Shown: positions 49,613 to 62,400 of the stretch, one piece after another | How the letters are laid out: every line of letters begins with the position of its first letter | Position numbering within the stretch: the stretch's first letter is position 1 | DNA from: Callaeas wilsoni | Lineage: Eukaryota > Chordata > Aves > Passeriformes > Callaeidae | NCBI GenBank assembly: GCA_013398955.1 | Contig: VWPU01018904.1 | Coordinates: forward strand, 62,001 to 126,000 | DNA: 64,000 nucleotides | Direction of reading: 5' to 3' | Notes under the pieces: model-generated | What the model was told of the DNA's origin: nothing | The model's input: only the letters and a program-made list of their open reading frames with translations | Database searches by the model: none | Made by a program: the position numbers and the translations under genes

Positions 49613-51674
49613 CTGAAAGAGACAAAAAACTGATGGGGTTTGGAGTCCTGTAAATGAGACTGGGCTGCCTTGACCTCTCCATCTGGCATGGTTTGTTGTC
49701 TCACCTGGTGTCGCTTCAAAATTCAAATGAGAAAATAACAATTCCTCTTCACAGGTGGACTGAGAATGGCTTTCCTGACAGGAGGAGTACATGTGCATCC
49801 CAAGGGAGAAAGCGACCAGCTGGGAGTGAGTGCTTTGGTTTTGTGAGTTTTCTCACAAAGGTCTGGGTTTGCTAGTCCTGAGAAAGTATACCCAGAAGCA
49901 ATAAGAACATTCACCTGAAAAAAAATCTGCTTGAATGAAATTAATGAGAAACACCAGTGATGGGGTCTAAAGTAATTCCAGAGAGGTTTAGGGCTCTTGC
50001 TTGCTCTGCAAGAAAATAATCAATCATCCTCACCTTGCACTACAGCTGCTCCCTTGAACTCAGAAGCTTAAAGAAAATCATACTTCATTGGAAGTAGAAA
50101 AATAATTTCTTTTTTTTTTTTTTAACTCCTGAAGCTACTTCAGTGGGTGATAATGTTAAAAACATTTTGATATCCTCTCATAGATGCATGGAAGATCACC
50201 AGCCATCATGAGAAAGAGAGAGAATGATGGCAGGAACCTGGAGTGCACAGGTGGGGAAGTGCTGGAGCTCCAAGCTGCTGCCATGCACTGGCTGGAGAAC
50301 CAGCAGATTTGTGTTTCTTGAAGTCCATTTGAGTTTTATCCAACAGACACCCTTACTTGGCTGTCTGAATTTCCCAGATTCTACCAGCTTCATGTGTTGG
50401 TTCTCTTTTGCTATGAGGCAGAGATTTTTCTTTGTCTAGATATCGCACTTCAGCAAATAGTGTTTAATGCTATGGAAACCCTCTACCTTTTGTTTTCTGA
50501 AGCATTATTATGTTTTCTAAGACAAGATCCAGTGTGAGGTTTTATATCAAACAATTCCTGTTTGTCTTCCCCACTTTGCTCTCCATCATTCTCATGGTCT
50601 ATATTGTTTATATTATGGACACAGGTCCTAGTATTTACTGTGCAAGCCAAAAAGAGAGGAAGCGCATCCAGATGCATATATGCCCTTTGATCCTATTCAG
50701 CCCTAGTGCTCAGCTGTTCCTTGCTTGTGGCATGTATATTCTGATATTCCTTAATCCACTTTAGAAACTCTAAGCAAAATAGTGTAAATACTCAAAAATG
50801 TGATTACTCTATTTCTTGCCATTTGCACTGAAGAGAAAAAGGAAAACAAAATGCTAGTGAAAAAAACCCCAAAACTTGCAGAAGGAGAAGAGTTGGAAAA
50901 GGTCTTCCTGTTGATGATGAGCTAGACATTGTATGTATGCATATGCATATTCCAGATACAGTAACTCTATTTATGATTTTTGAACCTCAGTATAGAATCG
51001 TTCAATGTTCACTTATAATTTATTCTCTTTTAGGACTGGGGTAATTAAATTCAGATTCAGATTTGTTGTTATCTTTAATGACATGCTGAAAGGGCAATGT
51101 TTTCATTTATATTAGACTTGTGCCTAAATTTGTCTGTGATGGCTCAGGACTTGGGTTAGCCCTCCTGTGAAGAGGAGACCTGTATATATTAGTGATCATA
51201 ATTTTGGCTCCCCAGTTAGGTTCCCGTCACTAAAACCACTGCTGGTTTTCTGTCAGGTGAATGTCGTGGAGCTACCAGAGGGCAGCTGGGGGTGGATAGG
51301 AATTAAGGGCATCAAAGAAGATGTCTGTGAGAAAACTTCCACCTTGTGTGCACAGTCCTTTCTGACTTACTGAGCCTGATGACAGCATTACCTCTTCCAC
51401 TGCTTTTGTGGTCATGCAACCTCATCAAGGGGTCAAAGTAACTGTTTTACCAGCTATAAAGGATGATAGTGGAAAAGGTTCGTGACCAATACTTCCTTTG
51501 AATATTACTTAATAGAAGAGCAGAGAAGATCCTTGCAGTAAGAGATACTTAGTATGCAGAACATCAGTGCCTGGGTCCATTTCCTTTCATTAGCCTTCCT
51601 GGAAGCAATTTCCGTGACTAATGTGACCCTTTTGTACAGCGTGGGGTCATGTAATTTGTACCCCCTAGCAGCAC

Positions 51675-51765
51675 CTGGTTTCTGAAGCAGTGCCACAGCA
51701 GCTGTTGCCAGCAGGATGAAGGGGGGCTGAGGTGGGGAGGAATCTGGGCTCATCTCCCCAGGGGT
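51675..51765 (-). other. Candidate minus-strand exon 2 of an unidentified gene
   Basis: A very good acceptor (TTTTTTTTCCCCCCTCTTGCCAG) ends at 51766 on the minus strand, and CAG|GTGCTG gives a possible donor after 51675. With one base carried from the exon at 52259-52052, 30 codons are open (DPWGDEPRFLPTS...) and two bases carry on to the next exon. An alternative frame of the same stretch is open further, to 51505, so the reading frame is uncertain. No family is recognised. Confidence 0.2.
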
Positions 51766-52051
51766 CTGGCAAGAGGGGGGAAAAAAAAGCAGCTCATAGG
51801 TAACAACAACAAGCTGACTAGCTTAGGGAAAATGTCCAGTTTATATCCATCTTTGTGGAAACAGGGGCCATTTTCTAGAAGATGGTACCAAGAGGAAGAC
51901 AAAACATCTCTGCTTCAAGGCAAGATCTGCCTCCCCCCATCCCATCCCTGCAGGCGTGTTCCTCTGAGTGTCTGGCTGATGAAGTGTGCTAGCAAGAAAA
52001 AACAAACTTCTATTGTTTGCCACAAATTTAACCTAGAGATCAATACAGTAC

Positions 52052-52259
52052 CTTGGTTTTCTGTGCTCTCAATGTGACATTCAGAACCTACATTGCCCTC
52101 AGAAGAGCGTGCAGAACCTGAGCTAGACCTCCAATGTATCTTTTCCTGGTGTTTTTGTAGAGCCTCAAATACATAGTACAGCATATCTTCAGCCTGAGTT
52201 TTCTTCTGAATTGGACTGGTCCTCGGTGTCCCTTCAGAAATGTCATTAAGGTAATTCAC
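52052..52259 (-). other. Candidate minus-strand exon 1 of an unidentified gene
   Basis: On the minus strand CTCTTTGCATTTAG precedes 52259 and CAAG|GTACTG follows 52052. Of the three frames only one is open; the other two stop within five codons. That frame gives 69 codons, including NYLNDISEGTPRTSPIQKK and AEDMLYYVFEALQKHQEK, with biased, protein-like composition. The donor is weak. No upstream exon or start codon was found. I do not recognise the product. Confidence 0.22.
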
Positions 52260-55200
52260 CTAAATGCAAAGAGACCATTCTCCCTTTGTGCTTGTTGAAG
52301 CTAACGGAAAAGCACAGCTCTGCTATTGATACATAGGCTTGAAACGCAAAGGTCTTGTCTCTGGATTACTCCTCTTGGGTGCTGGAGTGCTGCCCTTCAC
52401 TGAAGTTTTTCAGTCAGTGCCAGGAATAGCACTTTTCTTCAGGTCAGAACACATTTTAAAATTAAAATTCAGCCTCATTAGTTGTCACCAGGGTTGTGCT
52501 TGTGCACAAAGATTAACTACTGATGTGGTTATGAAAAAAAAGCCTCTGGACAGACACAAGCTGGTTGTAGAGCAAAAACTGAATGCCTAACACAGTGATT
52601 TCCTTGTCCTGTGATGTTTTTCTTAAAAACCGTCTTCAACAAAGAGGGTCTGAGAATGCCTACTCAGTCTGGAAGCAGGGAGTGATACAGGCCTAGGTTA
52701 ACCATGCAGGCTTGGAGAAGACAGACAAGAAGCCAGACATGACATCATGATAAACTGAATGTAACAAGGGTTTCCAGTGGTATAAATATTAGATGATAAT
52801 GTGGGAGCACAGCTGGTAATTAGACAGGACAGCTGCCAAGGCCAGTCATTAGTAATGTTGATCCACTCACTTGGAAACCAGAAAAAAGGTATTGCAGATG
52901 TTTCTCTGTCACTTCTCTTTTGGCTGTAATGGACACTATAGCTCATTGCAGGTAAAAAGTTCACCTTCCTGCATAACAGCCTTGGATTGTTTGAGTTGCC
53001 ACAGGATGTTCTTATTTCTTACTTGTTGTGTTTGGCCCAGAACTGTAAATCACAAACACCAGGCTGTGTAATTCTGACTTTTATTACGTTAATGTATTTT
53101 AAGAGCAGGAAATCTATAGACTCTTGGCTCAGTGCAGAAGAAGCAGAGCATGGTGGGTACTCTGTGGTCAGGAATGTTCTCAGAAATATGCCTCTTGCTG
53201 AAAAGGTGACCTCAAGATAATCTTTGCTTGGCTTCTGGCTGGGGAAGGAAGGACATCTCAACCTTTCGGCACAGGTGTGAGCTGGGAATGGGTTCTGGGT
53301 GGAGGAGGAATTTATTCCCTAAGCATAAGGAGGGAGGAAGGGAAGGGTGAAAAAAAAATGATGCTAACTTCAGTACTGAGACCAGCCTGTGGATGCAGGA
53401 TTCTCTTTGCACAGGGTCATTGCAATACTCTTTATTGCATAACATCAGCAGGGTAGCTGAGACAGCAGTGGAAGGCTCTTTATACCCCAACCTGGTGCCT
53501 TTTCTACTGAGCCCTGGCAGCAGCTTAAGCTCTACCTGCAACCTCTTCAGGAAAAAAGAATAAATCCCCAAAGTGCACACATTGGTAACCTGCACTGAAG
53601 TGTTTCCTGAGTGTCTTTCTAGGCATTAAGCCATTTTAAATAAATCTCATGTGTTTTGGGAAGCTCCCCTCCTGCCCCACTGAGTGTCCATGGTGTCACA
53701 GTGTGCAAAAGTGATCTGCATGTTGTCAGAGACCGGAAAAGATGATCTGTTTTGAGATATCTTGGGAGCTTGAAATGAGTGGTAGAAAGTGAGTCAGGCC
53801 TTGCTCTGGGGAGGTGGTGCCCTGCCCAGACCCTCCAGCCCCACAGTGTCTGTCAAGCATGGCACACTGGAGGCAGCCCCAGTGTCACCTACCCCAGTCC
53901 CCAAGAGGCTGAGAGACCAGAAATCCCTCCTGGGAAGAAGGCCCAGGATGGTTTAAGGCTTTAAGAAGCCTGACCACAAGGCAAGAAAATTGTCCTTTAA
54001 CTCTGCCTTCATCTTAGAATTTTACATTGCTGCAACCCAGGAGATGGTAGCTATGTACCCGTTTTTCTACATCTTTCATATCTTTCTGTTTTTCTCCCTT
54101 TCTTCTTTTAACTCTCTTCTCATGGAACGTAACATTAAATCGCTTTAAAGGTCTTCTGTGTTCAATGGGCTAAGTCTATGCTGTGATAAGTGATGTTATG
54201 TTGTATCTACTCTTTTGCCAATGTTCCTTAATTTTCTATAGTTTGCCAGTAAACATTTTTGTGTTTTTACCTCTTGAGAATATTTGTTTGGAATTTTCTT
54301 CTTTGCATCTACGCAGAGCAGAAGAACCTTGGTTTACCCATAGGTTTAAGTGGTCGGCATGTAACGTGTGTGCAGCAGAGAAATCCTTCAGACTTGTGGC
54401 TGGCTATCACCAGAATCCGTGTTCAGCTGTTATAAGTGCAGGTGAAATCACTAATGATCGTGATCTTCTCCCTGGGCTTGTCATTTTCCACTCTGCTTTT
54501 GCACAGCTATTTTAATTTGGGGAGAGGGAGTTGAGAGAAACCAGATTGCTAAGCATTTGGTCTGCAGGGCCAGGACTGCTCTAGCCATTTAGGGTGGCCT
54601 CTGGGCCTCTTTATATTGCTGTGCCTGGAGAAAAAAGTCTTCCCCATGTGAACAGTCTAACCTGAGAGAGCCCTGTCAGTGGCGTTCAATGGGCTGTGTT
54701 ATATCTGTGAAGCTGCCAGTGAATACAAATATTTGCAGGAGAGAGGTTCAACAAGCATCCATCTTTTCAAAGGCATAAAACGTGGATTGCTCCTTTATTT
54801 TATTGCTTCTGAATATCCTGCCCTGAATCTACTGCTCTCCTTCAACTGTGAAAGTGTGCTGGAGAGTCTTGAACATAAGAGTCCTGTTACAGCTCTTGAT
54901 CCTTCTCATCCGTGAGTTCCCTGTGTGCTCAGGAATGCCTCAGGTAAGTAAGCTGAGCTGCTGGGGCAATTATATCACTGGGATACCTTTTAACCTTTCT
55001 TTTAGCTATCATACACTGGGAGAATTACACTAAACCAGGTCATAATAGAAATGTTGTGAAATGGAAGTCGAGATAAGAGAGACGTGCTTCAGTAAAAGTG
55101 AAAGTGGAGAGGGAGTGATGCGAGGGGGAGATTTGAACCGCATCTCCAGGTTCAGCCTCTGAAGAGAAGAGGTAGTGGAAGCTAATGCAGTGAAATGAGC

Positions 55201-56472
55201 TGTAACAAAGCCACACCAGGAGTTATTCAGCTGTTCACAAGAATTTTAGAAGAACTGTAATTGGGAAATGATGTGAATATCAAACAAAATGTCACTTGAC
55301 TGGAAGCCTTGAAAAGAGGGGGAAATAAAAGAAAATGAAGAAAAAACCTGCATTACATGTCACCCTCTTAGACACACTCTGAAAGAGTTCCCTGCTCTCC
55401 ACTCAGACCTTTTGGCACGCTATTGTGTAGCATTGTGTATTTCTGTGTGGGGTGCTTCTCCTTGAAAGAAATTAAAATGATGGGAAAGCCGGCATGTCAC
55501 ATTGAATAACATCACATGTTTTTCTATTGGGGACTAAAAGAAAGGAAGAAGTACTATGCTGAGTTCCAAGAAAATAACTACTGAGGAAATGAGTGCAGCA
55601 ACTGGCTCGGATCGTGTCCCTGGAAAATAGCAGCCATGCCAGCACAGGGAAACATATTCTGTATCCTGGTAGGATTCATAAGTAGGCTTGAATTTCTTCT
55701 GCATGCTGTTTGCTGGTGACCTGCAGACCAGATTGCCCACATCTCTGATCTCTCCAGCTGTCCACAATGATTTTCAAGTTCTAATGTTAGAGGTTTTTTT
55801 CTAAAAGTTGAAGTGTGTGTAAAAATATCAGGATTGGTGGCCACCATTTCTGCTCTTGTTAACTAATATTCACTTTTTCCTTCTAAATTCCCTGTCTGCC
55901 ATTCTTCTCTGGGAAGCACTTTGGCCCTTTCTTCTTCCTCATTGTTATCCTTTACAGGCAGAGAGCACCACGGGGTTGGGTCCTCTGGACCCCTGATGTT
56001 CTCCTCAGCATACGCAGAAGAATTGTCCTTTGGATGACCTGCAGCTCCTCTCTCTTTAATTTAGTGTAAGCTTTTGTCTGGAAACACCAAGAAACCACCT
56101 TCTGCATGCAGAAACATAAGGACTCTGTAGGATATTGAGCCCACTGCATGCCCAGGGAGGGGAAGAGGACTAGGACAAGGTTTGCTTTGAGGTTTACCCA
56201 AGTGAAAAACATCCTCTTTTCTCCTGAAAGGAGAAGATGACAGCACTGTGGAGAAATTACCCATCAAGAAGACAAGAAGAGCATTCTGATTTTGATTAGA
56301 CAGAATTTCTCAGTGTCCTCACAGTGCTCATCCTCATCTCAGATCTGCTGCAACCAGGAGCTTTAAAAAGAGGTTAATATGGGTTTATGCATGCTTTACT
56401 TGCTGGGGCTATATGGAGAAAAAGGGGTGATTCAAGACATTGCAGTAAGACAGCTGTCAGATAATAAATACA

Positions 56473-56500
56473 GTATAATATTATGAACATAATATTATAC
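56473..56500. repeat. Near-perfect AT-rich palindrome, 13-bp arms
   Basis: Arm GTATAATATTATG (56473-56485) pairs exactly with CATAATATTATAC (56488-56500) around AA. It is capable of forming a cruciform. Confidence 0.9.
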
Positions 56501-58885
56501 ACATTAAATGCATTAGTAACAGATATTACATTTTTAGTAATGTTGTTGTGCATCAGTCATGATTTGATAGGAAGCCCTTCAGCTAAATATTCTTAAGGGC
56601 CTGATGAAACAGATATGCTGATTTCTATCTCTAAACAGTAGTGACTTTGATGGAAATTTCCCAACGTGTTTTTCAAAATAATGCTTCATGTATAGTAAGC
56701 ATAAGAAAAATCCTGCCTTGGAGCATCACAAGAAAACAACAAAACACTAATCCCTGTTGCATTTCTTCCTCACCTTCATGTCTTCACTACAGAGCTGGGA
56801 GACACTTGCCAGCTTCAAAAGGAGGAAAAAAAGTAAATTCACTCTTTTGCTGTGAATATCAGAAAATGAGTTCTGATAGTAAGATTTTAGATTTCTGGTC
56901 AATATCTTCTTATTCTGTCTTTGAATGTATATTTGGGTTTTTTCAAGTTTGGTTGGGTTTCTTTGGATTTTTTTTGTTTGGTGCTGTTTCTAGTCAGTGA
57001 ACCATCATCTCTGAAGGCATCCCCCCATCAGACTGTGTGGGGGAAGAGTTAAAATAAGATACACGTGCAAGCACAGGTCCACAGGCAAGCGAGGCTCTGC
57101 TCTCAGCTGCTGCTGTTAGTTTCTGTAGCAGCCCCTGTGTCTGCATAGCCTTGAGGCAAGGCTGGTAGAGAGCACTGGAAGAGCCCGAGCAGTAGTTGCC
57201 AGCTGCCTTGTCAGACGGTGGCTGGGCAGGGGTCCCTGTGCCCCACCATGTGTCCATCAAGCACAGAGGGAGGGTGGAGAGGTGAGAGGAGATGATTTGG
57301 GCTGTCATCACTCTGGGCAATTTACTCCCAAAGAGAGAAGCCCAGACAAATGGTGCTGAAGAACCAATTCAGATTTAAAAGACCCAGAGCCATAATTTAT
57401 TTGGGGAAGCTGGTACTGCAAAAACAAAGCAAGAGGGCAGGTCAGCACCAACAGCCAGCCTTGTGCAGCCTCTCAGCAGAAGGTTTTGGTACTTGTATGT
57501 TTCTCCCTGCTTTCTTTCCCATGCAGAAGGATACATGAAGCAATGGAGATGATTTGTGGCCTATTCTTATTTCTGCTACAGAGAATAAGTGTTGTTTTCA
57601 AGTCTGAGCAGGAGCAGGTCTTGTATCTCCCTCAGCTGTACAGATCTCCATTGCTTTTCTCACTCACTTAAGGATCTCACAGAGGCACACCTCAGGTGTA
57701 CTTGTGCTTTTATCTTTGGTCTCTGTTACTAACAGGTCTAATAGCTAACATTCTTTTGGATGAGACCTTATTAATCAAAGACTGTCTGCTCTAGTAAAGG
57801 TCTAATGATATTTTAAAGCTCTTCTTCCAAGGGCAGAGCTTTGCCTGTGAATCGTTAACCAAAGGTTCCCCAGGGCTCTCTAGTGTGTTGTCAAGCACTG
57901 CCCCTTCCCCTTGCAGGGATGGCTGCTTTTTGGCAGATCTGAGATGCAAAGGGCAAAATCAAACTAAAATATGAGCTCCGTGTTAAAGTAAAATAACAGT
58001 GCTGCTGCTATTCTGAATTCAGTAGCGTTCCCTGAAATAATTTCCTGGGAAAGGGTTTGGCAGACTTTACTTTCCGACTCGTACAAATATGAGCTGTTCT
58101 TGCTGCTTTGGAGTGACTGACTGGAGGAGGTTTGCACACTGTGGTGTGCTTTTGATTTCCTATTTTACTTTATTCCTGCAATTTTTTTCCCATTTAAAAA
58201 AACGTTATAAAACACTATGAATTCACTTGAAAAGCACTGTGGTTTTTTTCCTCTGTTATGCTATACAAAGTTATACCATCAAATATTACCCTTCTGTGGG
58301 ACTCTTTGCTAGCTGGCTGCATGGCAATGCAATTGAGGGCTTGGCAAATACCAGCAAGTAACTCTTGATGTTACCGCAATGTTCTGAAAAGCTTGTATCA
58401 GGATAAAGTGGTTTTCAGCTATGTTTAGCTGCAACACAAAGTGAAAAAGAAAAATTGGAGTATGACCAAACAGTTCCTAATGGTTTTGTTCTTGTGCATC
58501 GTATGTGATGGGGGCAGAAACTGTTCAGTTTTCAGTGCTACTGTAATGGCTCCCTCTAGTAATGCATTCGATGTTATTACAAATTGAATGGCAGCACTTG
58601 CACTTGTGAATTGAAGCTTCGCACAGCTCTGGTAGCAAATTCAGCTACTTCATATTCTTGTTGAAAACCCTGATGCAGATTTCACCTGCAGAGGAGGGCA
58701 AGAAGCCAGCTTTTGGGGAAAGCAGGGGAGGTGGTCTGGGCCCTGGGGGTGGTGGGGAGCAGCAAGGGACTGATGGTGAATGCAGCAGGCTGCCTTTTGG
58801 CATCTGAGTGGCTTCACTCAGCTGGTACCTTGGAGAAGGAGTGAAAGGGTGGATCTTTTAGCAGCTTGTTTCGTATCTTTTGCAG

Positions 58886-59485
58886 TGGGGCACTTAGAAG
58901 GAGAGAAATGGCCTGTAGTTATCTTATGGTGACTCCTCCTGCCCCCTGCTCTGTCTGGCAACCTGAAAACCTGCCACTTCCCAGACCGGTGCAGTTGGAC
59001 ACCACTCAGCATTACACTGGGCATCTTGCTGTAGGAGACAAAGACCTGCCTTTGAATGCCCATAGAAAGACTCTGAAAATAGCTGGAAGCATCCCAGGAC
59101 AAACAGATGAAGTGAATGTGCAGACGTGGGGGAAATATTATAAGAGGATTGACCGTATTTATCCAAGGTATGAAAAGCGCTATTATTCCCAAACAAAGAG
59201 GTAACCTGAGGAAGCCGCAGCTGTCAAGGAGGAGCAAATCGAATGGGTTCTCCTCTTCTTTATGCCATGACAAAATGTGCCAGGGGCTTTGTGAGCAAAT
59301 AGAAGGTAGGGCCCTGAGGCGAACAGCTAACAGTTTAAGGCTAGACCAAACAGTGTGTGTTTGCAGGTAGCAGTCTGCAGGTTAGGGAAAGGGGAGGGGA
59401 GATTAGAGAGGAGATAATCTGCACTCCCTAAGGGATAGGACACAGGCTAGCCAGATCAGATGGTTCAGTTATGACAATAAATCCG
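58886..59485 (+). other. Candidate terminal exon of an unidentified + strand transcript
   Basis: A strong acceptor (TTTCGTATCTTTTGCAG) ends at 58885. With two bases carried from an upstream exon the frame is open through LPLNAHRKTLKIAGS and VNVQTWGKYYKRIDRIYPR to TAA at 59202-59204. AATAAA follows at 59476-59481, with TTGTGTGCGTTTTTGGG about 25 bases later as a downstream element. A donor-like AAG|GTATGA after 59167 would instead make a 94-codon internal exon. No domain is recognised. An antisense frame of 151 codons overlaps it, which argues that openness alone is weak evidence. It could be a lncRNA end or chance. Confidence 0.25.
59476..59481 (+). promoter_or_regulatory. Possible polyadenylation signal AATAAA with GT-rich downstream element
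   Basis: The hexamer is followed by a pyrimidine-rich stretch and then TTGTGTGCGTTTTTGGG. The spacing matches a working cleavage site, but no transcript is known here. Confidence 0.35.
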
Positions 59486-62400
59486 CTTGCTGTCTCTCTG
59501 GATTATTGTGTGCGTTTTTGGGATGGGTACTGCCTTTGCTGCTGCAGCAGTCTGACCCTTGAACACCCCGGCTTACAATGTGCTTGGAGGTGGGGTATGT
59601 CTGTGCTTCTCTCCACTTCCTGATGAGAAAATACAGTAGACCCTGATACTGAGAGAGCCTGGAGCAGTGCAGAAAACTTTAAGGTCTCAGCCCTGGGTCT
59701 CTGATCTAGAAATGCTTCCTATCACTATAATTTTGGAATAACATTTGCACATTTTAAAAATTATTTTTGACTGCAATGTTTGATCTTGTAGCTGAGACAA
59801 ATCTTCTGGTGGTTTTTGCTAGGGTCCCAAGCACCCTTGAAGCTGAGTCATTCAGGCAGATCACAGGTAGAACAATGTTGCCTGTGTTCAGCTAACCTAG
59901 TGTAATGATAGCAGCTCTAACCTGTAATGCACGTGCAATATCCTGCAGCTGAGAGATTTTTATGCTGGCGCAGTAAAATCAATAAACTTGGTAAGTTAGC
60001 CTGGTACAGATATTTTTAATTGCACTCCCTACAGACAGCCTCACAGTTCCAATGTCTAATCAAAACTACAAACTATTCAGAGGAGTTTTCTTTGTAAATA
60101 GGGTTATGAGTAATCAATAGCTCAGTGTATGTGTGTGTGCGCACAAATACTCATTTAGTAATTCTGGCCTGTGAACGCATTCATTAACCTGACTGCCTGA
60201 TGTTACCCCAGCCTCCCTCCCCTCTTCACAGACAGGAAAAAGGAATGCATTCATTGATTACACTGCTTTAATTTATTTGCCTAGTTCTAATCTCTGCACA
60301 AGATAAGACTGCTGAGAATTGTCAAATTGCATGCTTTGGAGAATTGAAAAGGCCATTTCCTCTCTATTTCCTACGTTATATGATAATGCAAGATCCGTGG
60401 TAGCATTTTTCCTCTCCATGCAAAACATCGGTTAATGGATATAGCTTTTCATGTCACTGTTTTGTGGTAGTATGTCTCATCATTTATTCACAGAAAAATT
60501 TAATAAATAGTTAATACCAATGGAACAAAACTGGACTTTGAGTAAACAAACAGAATTAACTACCTACCAGCCCTTCTCTTTGGGAAAGGCTGGTCCCGAT
60601 TTAATGGAAAAAGACTGGTCCTGTTTGATGTAATTTCGATTGTGTCATTTTGATGTTGAAAGTTTATTTAATTACAGTTGTTTTGATTCTGTCTCCTGTG
60701 AGTTATTCCGCTGTATTCCTCACCCCACAACCCTTAGTCCGATGTTGCCTCTCAATGACAGATTGCTCCCTGCTTTATGTGCCTGTTGCTCACTCGTGAG
60801 CGTAGGAGAACCTGTGCAGCGAAACTGCCCTTCAGTGGATGTTGGAGGTGGTCTTTGTTATCAATCCTACAGGGACTGTTGGTTAAGCAGCTGCTGGCTT
60901 TCACGTGAAGCGAGTTCTGTTTTTTATTTCAGCAGTGGGAATGGGAGACAACACTGTCTGTGCTGCAGGTGCAGAGCTGTAGGCGAGTGTGGATCTAATA
61001 ACTTGCTGGGCTTCTGTGCTGGAGTGTGGCATGATGCCCTCTCCAGGAACCACGGCACTGACAGGCCAGCCAAAGGCTTGCACTGCAGAGGATAAATTAC
61101 AGGCAAAGAGATAAAGTTGCAAGAGGGAAAGAGAAACGTGAGCAAAGAGAAGGGGATAAAGTGATGGGAATGTGCAGGCAGAGAGAGGAAGAAGCAGCAG
61201 CTAAGGCAGCAAGTAGGGAAGAAGGAGTAACCTTCCATGACCTTAATACTCCCAACAACATGGAGTACCCCGAGGCCCCAGCCTGGGAACCCACATGGCT
61301 CCAGGCACCTGGAGATGAAGGTGTGGTGGCAGCGTTGTGCTGTGTCCTTCCTTGGAGGATGATTTGGCATTCATTTCACCATGGGGAGCACTGTGATGTG
61401 GTTGGAAAGCTTCCCCCTTCCACCCTGCCTGCACCATGTAACAGCTACAAATTGTCCATAAGGGCACCGATGTTGTGCCTTGGCTTATTCTTGCAAAAAC
61501 CTTTTCCTGACTTGGCCATGAATACGCCCTGCTTCTTACCTTCCCCGATGCTGGGGTTTTCCTAAAGGGTCCTAGTCCGAGTCAGGGGGAAAGGGAGCGG
61601 GGCTTAATGCATGGTAGGGTCATAACAGTGTCCCCCAACGCGCTTTTCTGTCTCCGTATTGTAGGTGCCTCTCGTTATTCCCCTTGATTTTTTCCCACAT
61701 AGGTCTGAAATTCAGTTGTATATCCTCTCTGGAAATGATGGGGGCTGGTTGTTTCTGAAATGGTGGAACAGTGCTGCACATTGTGCTTGTGGGGACCTGG
61801 GAGCCTTTCATCAGGTTGGGTCCATCTGGAGAGTTAATGGGAGGTCTTGCTCCACCTCACAATGCAGGGAAGAGACTTTCTGCACTGAACTGATGAGGAA
61901 GCTGAAATACCCACAGGACCTCTTGCCTTATCCCCTAGGTCATGAACTGCACAGAGCTCAGACAAGCAGTGGGGCTTCGTTTCTGGTTGACTTCAGTGCT
62001 CAGATAAGAGTACCTGCATGCAAAGAAATGCTACACTACTGTGATTTGGGAGATTTATTTGTCAAAAGTATTTGTTCTGGGTATTTCTCATCAACTCTAA
62101 AGTCACATCAACAGCCCTAAAGTTATTTATGGGTTTTGTTTTTTTCCTATATGGCCGTAAAATAAAAATCAAAGCAGGAATAATTTCTCCCTGCCAACAC
62201 TTGCTGTGGTCAGCCCAGGTGCACGATTTTGAATGTGGTGATGGCTATGGTATGTGACAACCTCTCCTATCCTCAGAATGGCTGTATGCTCTGGGGAAAC
62301 ACAGCTTGATCCTGAAGGCCGTCAGAAAGGAAAGGGGAAAGAGAGGGAGTGTTGCAAACACCATTTACATATCTGGGAGATGAGCTCATCCTCTTCTGTG

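Larger units (their letters stand above)
46961..58885. other. Intergenic region with candidate antisense exons
   Basis: No known gene is identified. It contains the phase-compatible minus-strand segments listed separately (52259-52052, 51765-51675, 49612-49189), a 28-nt near-perfect palindrome at 56473-56500, a T run at about 50108-50124 and other unremarkable AT-rich sequence. Frames at 47775-48355 minus and 55952-56212 minus contain hydrophobic or basic stretches but lack enough support to call. Confidence 0.55.

Noticed and set aside
50510..50764. Plus-strand frame with two hydrophobic stretches, a possible small membrane protein
   Set aside because: T-rich codons produce hydrophobic residues by composition alone. 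There is no promoter, splice or homology support.
55952..56212. Minus-strand frame with a hydrophobic start and a basic ELQVIQRTILLRML stretch, briefly reminiscent of a secreted growth-factor propeptide
   Set aside because: No cysteine-rich mature domain lies in reach, no convincing splice borders are present, and an overlapping frame is equally open.
58428..58440. Short match (GCTGCAACACAA) to the complement of miR-187, expected near GALNT1 in mammals
   Set aside because: The rest of the mature sequence does not match and no star arm or hairpin is present. The real locus is probably outside the window.
60640..62120. Cluster of 130-150 codon frames on both strands
   Set aside because: The frames overlap in opposite orientation, have no recognisable domains, and fit locally higher GC rather than coding.
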